Source: an uncultured Akkermansia sp. (GTDB lineage: Bacteria > Verrucomicrobiota > Verrucomicrobiia > Verrucomicrobiales > Akkermansiaceae). From it: DNA of 6,994 nucleotides. Every line of letters begins with the position of its first letter. Position 1 is the stretch's first letter. The stretch spans positions 1 through 6,994 of the forward strand of contig CAAFXA010000258.1 of the NCBI GenBank assembly GCA_900766865.1, in the 5' to 3' direction. Positions 1 to 5,369 of this stretch are shown here, in pieces. The position numbers were made by a program, and so were the translations under genes. The notes beneath the pieces were generated by a model. It saw only the letters and a program-made list of their open reading frames with translations. It did no database searches and was not told where the DNA came from.

Positions 1-1020
1 ACTCTGCACCGGGGGCAATATCCACTCACTCACGATGGGGGAGAGCAGCTCCAGCACCTCATCCAGCGCCTTGTCTGCCGAGCCGGCGTAGATGCAGCGG
101 GCCTTCTGTGTGCTATATGCCTGCTGCCAGCTGTCCACCAGCACGCGGATGGCAGGAGGGTTGTGTGCGCCGTCCATGATGACTTGCGGGGCAATCTCTT
201 CAAAACGACCGGGCCACTGCACTTCGGCCAGTCCGCGGGCAATTTCTGCCTCGCTGGCCAGGAAATGGGGCAGGGCACGCAGGGCTGCGAGAGCCAGGGC
301 AGCATTTTGTCGCTGGTGCGGACCGCGCAGACCCAGGGGGAGCTCGCACTCCTCGCTCACAATGCGGTAGTCTGTGTCCATGCGTTGTGCGGCAGCGTGG
401 ATAGCGCGGATGGCTTCCGGTTGCTGAGGGGCGCTGATGGCCGGGCGATGCCAGTTGAAAATGGCAGCTTTCTCGGCAGCGATTTCCTCCAGTGTATTGC
501 CGAGGTATTGTGTGTGATCCATGCCGATGGGAGTCAGCACAGCCACATCCTTGGGCACAGCATTGGTGGCATCCAGGCGGCCGCCCATGCCGGTTTCCAG
601 GATGATGATGTCCACCTCCCGCTCAGCAAAGTAGAGCATAGCCACAGCCAGCACCAGCTCAAAGAACGTGGGTTTCACCTCCCAGGAGGCGATGATGCCT
701 CGTACTTGGCAGATAAGGCGTGCTGCATCGGCATTGGGTATCATTTCACCATTCACGCGGATGCGCTCGTTGAACTCTACCAGATGCGGCGAGGTAAAGA
801 GGCCGGTGCTGTAGCCGGCGGAGCGTGCCACGCTTTCAGCGAAGGCGCAGGTCGAGCCCTTGCCATTGGTGCCGGCAACGTGAATGACGTGGGCCTTCGG
901 GTAGAGTACCCCACAGGCTTGCAGAAGCCGGGTAATACCCTCCAACCCCAGTTTGATGCCGAACATCTGGGTGGAATAAAGCCAATCCAGCGCTTCGGCG
1001 TAGGTGGCAGGCGAATTCAT
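1..1020 (-). CDS. folC: Bifunctional folylpolyglutamate synthase / dihydrofolate synthase (FolC), 3' end missing
   Basis: This Mur-ligase-family enzyme ligates L-glutamate to dihydropteroate and to folates using ATP, in the cytoplasm. The reading frame is open on the minus strand from ATG at 1020 to the window edge (340 codons, no stop). Visible motifs, in order: P-loop GTNGKGS at residues 50-56, the LFTSPHL segment at 74-80, NERI at 84-87, the signature ETGMGGRLDATN at 142-153, the MDHTQYLGNT segment from 167, AAEK with the probable carbamylated lysine K184, HQRQNAALAL from 235, WPGRFE at 269-274, and DGAHNP at 283-288 in the C-terminal domain. The family is usually about 420 residues, so roughly 80 are missing off the left edge. 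No Shine-Dalgarno precedes the start; the upstream bases read CACCTCCC. It lies 103 bp downstream of ssb on the same strand and has no evident promoter of its own, so co-transcription with ssb is inferred. The identification is very secure. Confidence 0.96.
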   Translation of the reverse strand, partial: MNSPATYAEALDWLYSTQMFGIKLGLEGITRLLQACGVLYPKAHVIHVAGTNGKGSTCAFAESVARSAGYSTGLFTSPHLVEFNERIRVNGEMIPNADAARLICQVRGIIASWEVKPTFFELVLAVAMLYFAEREVDIIILETGMGGRLDATNAVPKDVAVLTPIGMDHTQYLGNTLEEIAAEKAAIFNWHRPAISAPQQPEAIRAIHAAAQRMDTDYRIVSEECELPLGLRGPHQRQNAALALAALRALPHFLASEAEIARGLAEVQWPGRFEEIAPQVIMDGAHNPPAIRVLVDSWQQAYSTQKARCIYAGSADKALDEVLELLSPIVSEWILPPVQS

Positions 1021-1054
1021 GGGAGGTGTACGAATGTGGTGGTGGGTAATGAGG

Positions 1055-1097
1055 AACGTACGGCCCGTTAATGCTTGCAGGAAGCGGGCCGTACGTT
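1055..1097 (-). terminator. Perfect 13-bp hairpin between ssb and folC (possible terminator or processing element)
   Basis: The arm AACGTACGGCCCG at 1055-1067 is exactly complementary to 1085-1097, with a 17-nt loop in which CTT/AAG (1074-1076/1082-1084) can extend the structure. In the ssb transcript it starts 27 nt after the stop codon. The U-run (five Ts on the minus strand, 1098-1102) lies before the stem rather than after it, and the downstream bases read CCTCATTACC. A canonical intrinsic terminator is therefore not proven. Alternatives are a U-less terminator, an RNA-stability or processing hairpin, or a leader structure of folC. Confidence 0.5.
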
Positions 1098-1123
1098 AAA
1101 AATCCGGATTCAGTTACCGGGCA

Positions 1124-1708
1124 TCAGAACGGGATGTCGTCGTCAGCCTCCTCAGGCATGGGGGCAGGAGCGGGAGCTGAGGGCTGCTGGTAACCGCCAT
1201 TGCCGTAGCCATTGTTGCGCTGCTGGTAACCGCCGTTACCATAGTTGCCGCCACCCTGCTGCTGGTAACCACCATTGTTACCATAACCGCCGTTGTTGCC
1301 GTAGTTGTTGCTGCGCTGCTGGTAGCCACTGCCGTTGTTGCCGTAGTTACCACCCCCTTGCGGAGCTCCATCGCGGCCACCAAGCAACTGAAGATTCTCG
1401 GCAATAATGCGAATCTTGCTCCGGCGCTGGCCGGTCTGCTTGTCTTCCCAGGTGTCCATCTGCAGGCGACCTTCGATGAATACCGGGCGACCTTTGCTCA
1501 GGTACTGAGCTGCTACCTCACCGGTACGGCCCCAGCAGGTAACATCCAGGAATGTTGTTTCCTCGCGGCGTTCGCCTTCGTTCGGGCCGCTGGATACACG
1601 GTTCACGGCCAGGCGCAGTTCTGTGAGGGAGTTGCCGCGGGGGGTCTGGCGCACCTCCGGGTCTGCCGTGAGGTTGCCAATGAGCATGACTTTGTTGAGA
1701 TTAGCCAT
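1124..1708 (-). CDS. ssb: Single-stranded DNA-binding protein (SSB)
   Basis: SSB coats single-stranded DNA during replication, recombination and repair, and recruits partner proteins through its C-terminal tip. The 194-residue product has the N-terminal OB fold (about residues 1-110): MANLNKVMLIGNLTADPEVR, then LRLAVNR, TTFLDVTCWGR (54-59 region), GRPVFIEGRLQ and the segment ending IIAENLQLL. A flexible linker follows (about 112-185) rich in Gly, Asn, Gln and Tyr, with repeated YQQ and YGNNG/YGNGG units. The protein ends in the acidic tip DDDIPF, the normal protein-interaction peptide. I chose the ATG at 1708 because MANLNKV is the conserved family N-terminus. A GTG 16 codons upstream (1756) would add residues with no family resemblance and sits in a leader hairpin. 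No Shine-Dalgarno is visible. The gene is divergent from rpoZ and precedes folC. Identification is secure. Confidence 0.97.
   Translation of the reverse strand: MANLNKVMLIGNLTADPEVRQTPRGNSLTELRLAVNRVSSGPNEGERREETTFLDVTCWGRTGEVAAQYLSKGRPVFIEGRLQMDTWEDKQTGQRRSKIRIIAENLQLLGGRDGAPQGGGNYGNNGSGYQQRSNNYGNNGGYGNNGGYQQQGGGNYGNGGYQQRNNGYGNGGYQQPSAPAPAPMPEEADDDIPF
1184..1357 (-). repeat. Degenerate in-frame repeats encoding the SSB Gly/Asn/Tyr/Gln linker
   Basis: On the plus strand the core CTGCTGGTA(A/G)CC recurs at 1184, 1220, 1259 and 1316. Spacings are 36, 39 and 57 bp, all multiples of three, and each copy encodes the YQQ unit of the linker. Between copies are variants encoding NYGNNG or YGNGG. 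The repeats are imperfect, so this is a diverged low-complexity coding repeat rather than a clean tandem array. Such stretches can change length by slippage while keeping frame. Confidence 0.7.
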
Positions 1709-1749
1709 AATTCTGTGTGATGTATAACGTTCTATGTCTGTAAATCCCG

Positions 1750-1765
1750 CCTGCACCCATGCAGG
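1750..1765 (-). other. Small hairpin in the inferred ssb 5' leader
   Basis: CCTGCA (1750-1755) and TGCAGG (1760-1765) form a perfect 6-bp stem with a 4-nt loop. A third CCTGC on the minus strand (1769-1773) could pair instead with the GCAGG/GCGGG side, so alternative folds are possible. It lies between the predicted ssb promoter and the ssb start codon. A regulatory role is only a possibility. Confidence 0.3.
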
Positions 1766-1791
1766 TACGGCAGGAAATGTGTTTCGTGCTT

Positions 1792-1821
1792 ATTTTACCC
1801 ACCATATACCCCACTTGGCAA
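1792..1821 (-). promoter_or_regulatory. Putative sigma70 promoter of ssb
   Basis: On the minus strand, TTGCCA (1821-1816) and TAAAAT (1797-1792) are separated by 18 bp, close to the TTGACA/TATAAT consensus. Transcription would begin near 1785, giving a leader of about 77 nt before the ssb ATG at 1708. An A/T-tract palindrome lies directly upstream of the -35. Sequence match only. Confidence 0.5.
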
Positions 1822-1823
1822 GC

Positions 1824-1850
1824 AAAAAGATAGCCAGAATCTATCTTTTT
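1824..1850. repeat. A/T-rich inverted repeat between the divergent ssb and rpoZ promoters
   Basis: AAAAAGATAG (1824-1833) and CTATCTTTTT (1841-1850) are perfect complements around a 7-nt spacer, and the T-run continues to 1852. Both strands therefore show a hairpin followed by Ts. Because it sits upstream of both outward-facing promoters, it would not terminate either gene's mRNA. It could be an operator, a curved or UP-like A-tract element, or a stop for antisense transcripts. Confidence 0.6.
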
Positions 1851-1884
1851 TTGGCTCTTTTTGTCCGTTGACGCGATTATAGGC

Positions 1885-1913
1885 TTGCCTTTCAGTGCCC
1901 TGCGTAGTATAAT
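1885..1913 (+). promoter_or_regulatory. Putative sigma70 promoter of rpoZ
   Basis: TTGCCT (1885-1890) and a perfect TATAAT (1908-1913) are separated by 17 bp. Transcription would start near 1920, giving a leader of about 36 nt before the rpoZ ATG at 1956. T-rich tracts lie upstream (1846-1852, 1858-1862). The spacing and the position immediately before the gene make this a good call. Confidence 0.65.
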
Positions 1914-1955
1914 GCCCCACCCGCAGGCCGGGGGAACAGACCATTTTTTCCATCC

Positions 1956-2270
1956 ATGAAAGTTGAACTCATAGAGAAAGCTGCTCAGATTGTAGGCGAT
2001 AACCAGCTGCTGGTCAATATCGTATCCAAGCGCGTGCAGCAGTTGAATCAGGGCGCCGACCCCTATGTGCCCACCACCCCCGAAATGGGAAGTGGCGATA
2101 TTGCCCTTACTGAGATTGTCGAGGGTAAAATCATGTGGCGCGAGGCGGATGACGATACTCCCCTTATTTCCGGTGGCGATTTGGAAGACGACCTCTTCAT
2201 CGATATGAGCGAGGCTGGTGAGATGCCCGCAGATGACGACCGCACCATCACCGCTACCATCGACCTGTAA
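1956..2270 (+). CDS. rpoZ: DNA-directed RNA polymerase subunit omega, with a long acidic tail
   Basis: Omega binds the beta' subunit and assists assembly and stability of RNA polymerase; in many bacteria it contributes to ppGpp response. The 104-residue product has the conserved omega core at residues 1-60: LIEKAAQIVGDNQLLVNIVS, KRVQQLNQG, then DIALTEIVEGKI at 48-59. Residues 61-104 form a strongly acidic tail: 16 Asp/Glu against two Arg and no Lys, including DDD clusters at 65-67 and 93-95. The start at 1956 is the only ATG fitting the family N-terminus. The leader is pyrimidine-rich (TTTTTTCCATCC) with no Shine-Dalgarno in the normal position; a G-run about 20 nt upstream is too far. The gene has its own promoter and a terminator directly after it, followed by smpB. 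The often-seen partner gmk is absent here. The family call rests on the core motif; the tail's function is unknown. Confidence 0.88.
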   Translation: MKVELIEKAAQIVGDNQLLVNIVSKRVQQLNQGADPYVPTTPEMGSGDIALTEIVEGKIMWREADDDTPLISGGDLEDDLFIDMSEAGEMPADDDRTITATIDL

Positions 2271-2287
2271 ATTCCTTTTTTCTGTGC

Positions 2288-2328
2288 AGACCCGGCTGCC
2301 GGTCATTTTCCGGTTGCCGGGTCTTTTC
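2288..2328 (+). terminator. Intrinsic terminator after rpoZ
   Basis: The stem AGACCCGGC (2288-2296) pairs with GCCGGGTCT (2316-2324), 9 bp. Inner CCGG/CCGG pairing can extend it, and the run TTTT follows the GC-rich core (2324-2327). It begins 17 nt after the rpoZ stop. Only about 30 nt separate it from the smpB start, so smpB must either depend on read-through or have a promoter upstream of this hairpin. Confidence 0.8.
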
Positions 2329-2357
2329 ATTCAGAATCTCCTTTACCTTCCACATCC

Positions 2358-2843
2358 ATGGCTAAGAAACCTGCGCCTCAGTCCTCCCTTATTGCCAGCA
2401 ACAAGAAAGCCGGCCGAGATTACGAAATCCTCGGCAAGCACGAGTGTGGAATCGAATTACGCGGTACGGAGGTGAAATCCATCCGCGAGGGGCGAGTGAA
2501 TATATCCGACGCTTTCGCCCGTGTGGAGAAGGGGCAGCTCTTCTTGTACGGCTGCGATGTGCAGCCCTGGGAAACCGCTGGTAAGTGGTTTCAGCACGAG
2601 GCCAAGCGCCCGCGCCGCCTCCTGATGCATAAGCGCGAAATTCTTAAGCTGGAAATACAGCAGGCCCAGAAGGGCTTTGCTCTCCCCCTTCTGCGTCTTT
2701 ACTGGAAGAATGGTAAGGTGAAGGCCGAGATAGGTATTGGCCGCGGTAAGACCCACCGAGACCAGCGCTACGACCTCAAGGCTCGTGTGGAAATGATGGA
2801 GGCTCGCCGCGAGGTATCCCGCTTCAATAAAGGAAGCTGGTGA
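2358..2843 (+). CDS. smpB: SsrA-binding protein SmpB (trans-translation factor)
   Basis: SmpB binds tmRNA and delivers it to ribosomes stalled on broken mRNAs, so that the nascent peptide is tagged and the ribosome rescued. The 161-residue product is of normal family length. Recognisable blocks are NKKAGRDYEILGKHECGIEL (about 15-34), the core GTEVKSIREGRVNISDAF (36-53), the KRPRRLLMHKREI segment (83-95) and GRGKTHRDQRYDLKAR (128-143). The basic C-terminal tail, expected to enter the empty mRNA channel, ends FNKGSW. Start choice: the ATG at 2358 gives the usual short basic N-terminus. The leader is pyrimidine/A-rich (CCTTCCACATCC) without a Shine-Dalgarno; both rpoZ and smpB starts read CATCCATG. 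It follows the rpoZ terminator by about 30 nt, with no obvious promoter in between. No clear terminator follows it before the next promoter. Confidence 0.97.
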   Translation: MAKKPAPQSSLIASNKKAGRDYEILGKHECGIELRGTEVKSIREGRVNISDAFARVEKGQLFLYGCDVQPWETAGKWFQHEAKRPRRLLMHKREILKLEIQQAQKGFALPLLRLYWKNGKVKAEIGIGRGKTHRDQRYDLKARVEMMEARREVSRFNKGSW

Positions 2844-2921
2844 TGGCGGATGCAGACTTTTTGATGTAGGCGGTACAGCCTTGTCACTCGCAGACGGACA
2901 GCGTGTAGTACGGGATGCCGT

Positions 2922-2946
2922 TTCCGGCTGCTTCCGGCGATTCCGG
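2922..2946 (+). repeat. Three TTCCGG direct repeats upstream of the M3 peptidase promoter
   Basis: TTCCGG occurs at 2922-2927, 2932-2937 and 2941-2946, spaced 10 and 9 bp. That is about one helical turn, and the last copy ends 9 bp before the -35 box. The placement would suit an activator-binding array, but the units are short and chance is not excluded. Confidence 0.35.
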
Positions 2947-2955
2947 ATTAAATGT

Positions 2956-2984
2956 TTGTCATTTTTGTTTTTTTGTGTTACAAT
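2956..2984 (+). promoter_or_regulatory. Strong putative sigma70 promoter of the M3 peptidase gene
   Basis: TTGTCA (2956-2961) and TACAAT (2979-2984) are exactly 17 bp apart, each one mismatch from consensus, with a T-rich spacer. Transcription would start near 2991, giving a leader of about 48 nt to the ATG at 3039. The site overlaps the first codons of an alternative upstream ATG (2952), which argues that that ATG is not the real start. Confidence 0.75.
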
Positions 2985-3038
2985 CTGCGCGTTCGTGTGT
3001 CAAAGAAGATACAAACGCGTTTTACATACATCACAGCT

Positions 3039-5264
3039 ATGACGACAAAAAACATACTCATCACCGCAGTGTGCGCCCTTGCTGGCCTGAGCATGCTGCA
3101 GGCAGAGGAAACCGCCACGGCCGTAACAACAGCGAAGCAAGAAGTTGTTTGCAATAAGCTTGCTCACCCGTTTTTTCAGGATATGCCCTATCCTGCCTGG
3201 TCTCAGATGACCCCGCAGCAGGGTATTGCCGATACTCGTGCAGCATTGGCTCTTGCTTACCAACGCATCGAGGGTATCTGCAATATTAAGCCGGAGGAAG
3301 CTACCTTCGAGAATACCTTCCTTGCCCTCAATCTCGCCAGCGATGAACTGGGGCAGGTTCAGGGCTATATGCACCATCTGGCATCAGTCATGGACAATGA
3401 GGAGCTGCGCAATGCTCAGGAATCCCTTATCTCCGAGTTGAATGAGTTCGATGCCCGCATCATTGCCAACGACCGCCTGTGGGCTGTCATTAAGAATGCT
3501 GCGGCTCAGCCCTGGGTAAAGGAGCTTTCCCCTGCAAAGCAGCGTTTTGTGCAGCAGACGGTGGATAGCTTTGTGGACGGTGGTGCGGATTTGTCGGCAG
3601 AGAAAAAGGTTCGCAAGGCTGCCATTGAGGAAGAGCTTTCCAAGCTTACCCTCCAGTTTGCCAAGAATGTACTGGATAGTACTAATGCATGGAAATTCCT
3701 CGTTACTAATAAGGAAGAACTTGCCGGCATGAGCGATGACTGGATGGCCAAGGCTCAGGAAGATGCGAAGGCCAGCGGTTTTGGCAGCGAAGAAAAGCCG
3801 GCATGGCTAATTACGCAGGACTATACCAGTGTGGGCCCTGTACTGCGAGATTGCGAGGTGGCGCAGACCCGCAAGATGTGCTGGGAAGGCCAGGCTACCA
3901 TCGGCGCCGTGGGTGAGTGGGACAACGCCCCGGTAGTTGCCCGAGTGATGGAGCTGCGCCGCGAGCTGGCGGAACTGCTGGGTTTCCGAACTTATGCCGA
4001 CCTTACCACACATCGTCGCATGGTGGGTGGCGGGGATAATGCCATGGCATTCATTGACAAAATGGCGGAAAAAGTGTTGCCATCTTTCCGCGAGGAGTGT
4101 AATCAGATTCTCGAATACGTCTCGAAGCTGAAGGGCGAGCAAGTCAGGTTCCTCGACCCCTGGGACCGCCGTTATTACCTTAACAAAATGTCGCAGGAGA
4201 TGTATCAGTTCGACCCCGAGGAACTGCGCCCCTACCACAAGGCGGACAACGTGGTCAATGGTATGTTCTCTCTGTATGGTAATCTGCTGGGAGTGAGCAT
4301 CAGTGAGGTGCCGACCATCTGCCTGGAGCCCGGTTCCCCCTGCCCGGAGGGTTTTGTGGAGGTGTGGCACTCGGAGGTGAAACTCTTCAAGGTAACGGAT
4401 AACAAGACAGGTGCTCACCTTGGCTCCTTCTATATGGACCTCTTCCCACGCGCCAGCAAGCGCGCTGGTGCCTGGGTGATGCCTATGCGATATGGTGCTG
4501 CCGGGAAGGATGGTGCACCGCACGGGCCGCATCTTGCTGCGCTGGTGGGTAATCTCAGTGCTCCCACGGAGGAGAAGCCGGCGCTGTTCTCGCACTACGA
4601 TGTGCAGACTATTTTCCATGAATTCGGCCATATGATGCACTGCATGCTGGGCGACACGGAGCTGCAGGCGCACTGTGGCACCAGCGTCTCCTGGGATTTT
4701 GTGGAGTTGCCCAGCCAGCTTTTCGAGAATTGGACCTGGTACCCCGAGGGGATTGCTCAGTATGCACGCCACTACGAAACCGGCGAACCCATGCCTGCCG
4801 AGCTGGTGACCAAGCTGCAGAAGAGCCGGTATTTCCTGCCTGCCACGGACAACATGGGCCAGCTTTGCTATGGTAAGCTGGATTTGGAAATGCACATGAA
4901 CTACGATGAGAAGTTCAAGGGTAAGCCACTGGATTTGGCTACGGCTCAGTTGCTGGACGATTGGCGTCTGCCTATGTCCGTACAGGCTCCTTCCTTCATG
5001 CGCCATCTCACGCACTGCATCAATGGTGGTTATTCTGCCGGATACTACTCCTACAAGTGGGCCGAGGTGCTTTCTGCAGATGCCTTCACCCGCTTCCGCA
5101 AGGAAGGTCTGCTGAATCCGGCTACGGGTGCTGCCTTCCGCGAGGCTGTGCTTAGCCAGGGTGATAGTAAGAGTGCCGCAGAAGTGTACCGAGACTTCAT
5201 GGGTCGCGACCCGAATCCTGATGCTCTTCTGGAAACGCAGGGGCTCATCAGGAGTGACGATTGA
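3039..5264 (+). CDS. Exported M3-family zinc oligopeptidase (Dcp/OpdA-like)
   Basis: M3A peptidases are zinc enzymes that cleave short peptides inside a helical clam-shaped chamber; Dcp removes C-terminal dipeptides and OpdA acts as an endopeptidase. The 741-residue product has the zinc site HEFGH at 527-531. The third ligand E556 lies in DFVELPSQ, 29 residues after the first His, as in E. coli Dcp. The substrate-pocket segment GGYSAGYYSYKWAEV is at about 663-677. Residues 1-22 look like a Sec signal peptide: MTTKN, hydrophobic ILITAVCALAGLSML, then QA before EE, with no lipobox. Location in the periplasm or outside is inferred. The in-frame ATG at 2952 would add 29 residues, hide the signal peptide and overlap the promoter, so 3039 is preferred. 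No Shine-Dalgarno is seen. It is a single-gene unit with its own promoter and terminator. Choosing between Dcp and OpdA specificity is not possible from sequence reading alone. Confidence 0.93.
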   Translation: MTTKNILITAVCALAGLSMLQAEETATAVTTAKQEVVCNKLAHPFFQDMPYPAWSQMTPQQGIADTRAALALAYQRIEGICNIKPEEATFENTFLALNLASDELGQVQGYMHHLASVMDNEELRNAQESLISELNEFDARIIANDRLWAVIKNAAAQPWVKELSPAKQRFVQQTVDSFVDGGADLSAEKKVRKAAIEEELSKLTLQFAKNVLDSTNAWKFLVTNKEELAGMSDDWMAKAQEDAKASGFGSEEKPAWLITQDYTSVGPVLRDCEVAQTRKMCWEGQATIGAVGEWDNAPVVARVMELRRELAELLGFRTYADLTTHRRMVGGGDNAMAFIDKMAEKVLPSFREECNQILEYVSKLKGEQVRFLDPWDRRYYLNKMSQEMYQFDPEELRPYHKADNVVNGMFSLYGNLLGVSISEVPTICLEPGSPCPEGFVEVWHSEVKLFKVTDNKTGAHLGSFYMDLFPRASKRAGAWVMPMRYGAAGKDGAPHGPHLAALVGNLSAPTEEKPALFSHYDVQTIFHEFGHMMHCMLGDTELQAHCGTSVSWDFVELPSQLFENWTWYPEGIAQYARHYETGEPMPAELVTKLQKSRYFLPATDNMGQLCYGKLDLEMHMNYDEKFKGKPLDLATAQLLDDWRLPMSVQAPSFMRHLTHCINGGYSAGYYSYKWAEVLSADAFTRFRKEGLLNPATGAAFREAVLSQGDSKSAAEVYRDFMGRDPNPDALLETQGLIRSDD

Positions 5265-5288
5265 CCATATACAGATGATTGATTCATC

Positions 5289-5328
5289 CGGCCGTCCGCG
5301 CTTCTGTGGCGAGGACGGCCGTTTATTT
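5289..5328 (+). terminator. Intrinsic terminator after the M3 peptidase gene
   Basis: CGGCCGTCC (5289-5297) pairs perfectly with GGACGGCCG (5313-5321). An inner CGC/GCG pair (5299-5301/5309-5311) is followed by a 7-nt loop. The T-rich tail TTTATTTAT follows directly. It starts 24 nt after the stop codon and insulates the peptidase gene from the RND gene. Confidence 0.85.
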
Positions 5329-5333
5329 ATAAT
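5328..5333 (+). promoter_or_regulatory. Possible -10 box for the RND gene
   Basis: A perfect TATAAT lies in the T-rich tail of the preceding terminator, 36 nt before the RND start codon. No acceptable -35 hexamer is found 16-18 bp upstream, where the terminator stem lies. The preceding terminator implies that the RND gene needs its own promoter, and this is the best candidate. Low confidence. Confidence 0.3.
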
Positions 5334-5369
5334 TGATATTTAACGTGGTGGAGTAGGGGTAGTGTCATT

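Noticed and set aside
163..1071. Long open frame of 302 codons on the plus strand
   Set aside because: It is the antisense of folC, codon-aligned with it. The minus strand shows all FolC motifs over the same interval, while the plus-strand product resembles nothing and extends through the hairpin.
1709..1756. GTG-initiated 16-codon extension of ssb
   Set aside because: The extra residues do not belong to the SSB family, and the GTG lies in a leader hairpin. MANLNKV at 1708 is the standard N-terminus.
1701..2330. 209-codon minus-strand open frame covering rpoZ and the divergent promoter region
   Set aside because: It would run through rpoZ, its promoter, the ssb promoter and the ssb leader, and has no recognisable domain.
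2842..2868. Tiny frame (MADADFLM) whose ATG overlaps the smpB stop codon
   Set aside because: Only eight codons, with no Shine-Dalgarno and no known family. A TGATG overlap is expected often by chance.
2844..2951. Possible tRNA or terminator between smpB and the peptidase gene
   Set aside because: No cloverleaf arms or T-loop motif are visible, and no stem longer than a few base pairs with a T-run.
3807..5015. 402-codon open frame on the minus strand within the peptidase gene
   Set aside because: It is fully antisense to the M3 peptidase with its HEFGH zinc site. Its product is His/Leu/Arg-rich with no recognisable domain, typical of a shadow of GC-rich coding sequence.
5305..5333. Full sigma70 promoter for the RND gene using TATAAT at 5328-5333
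   Set aside because: The hexamer 17 bp upstream reads TGTGGC and lies in the terminator stem, so only the -10 is supportable.
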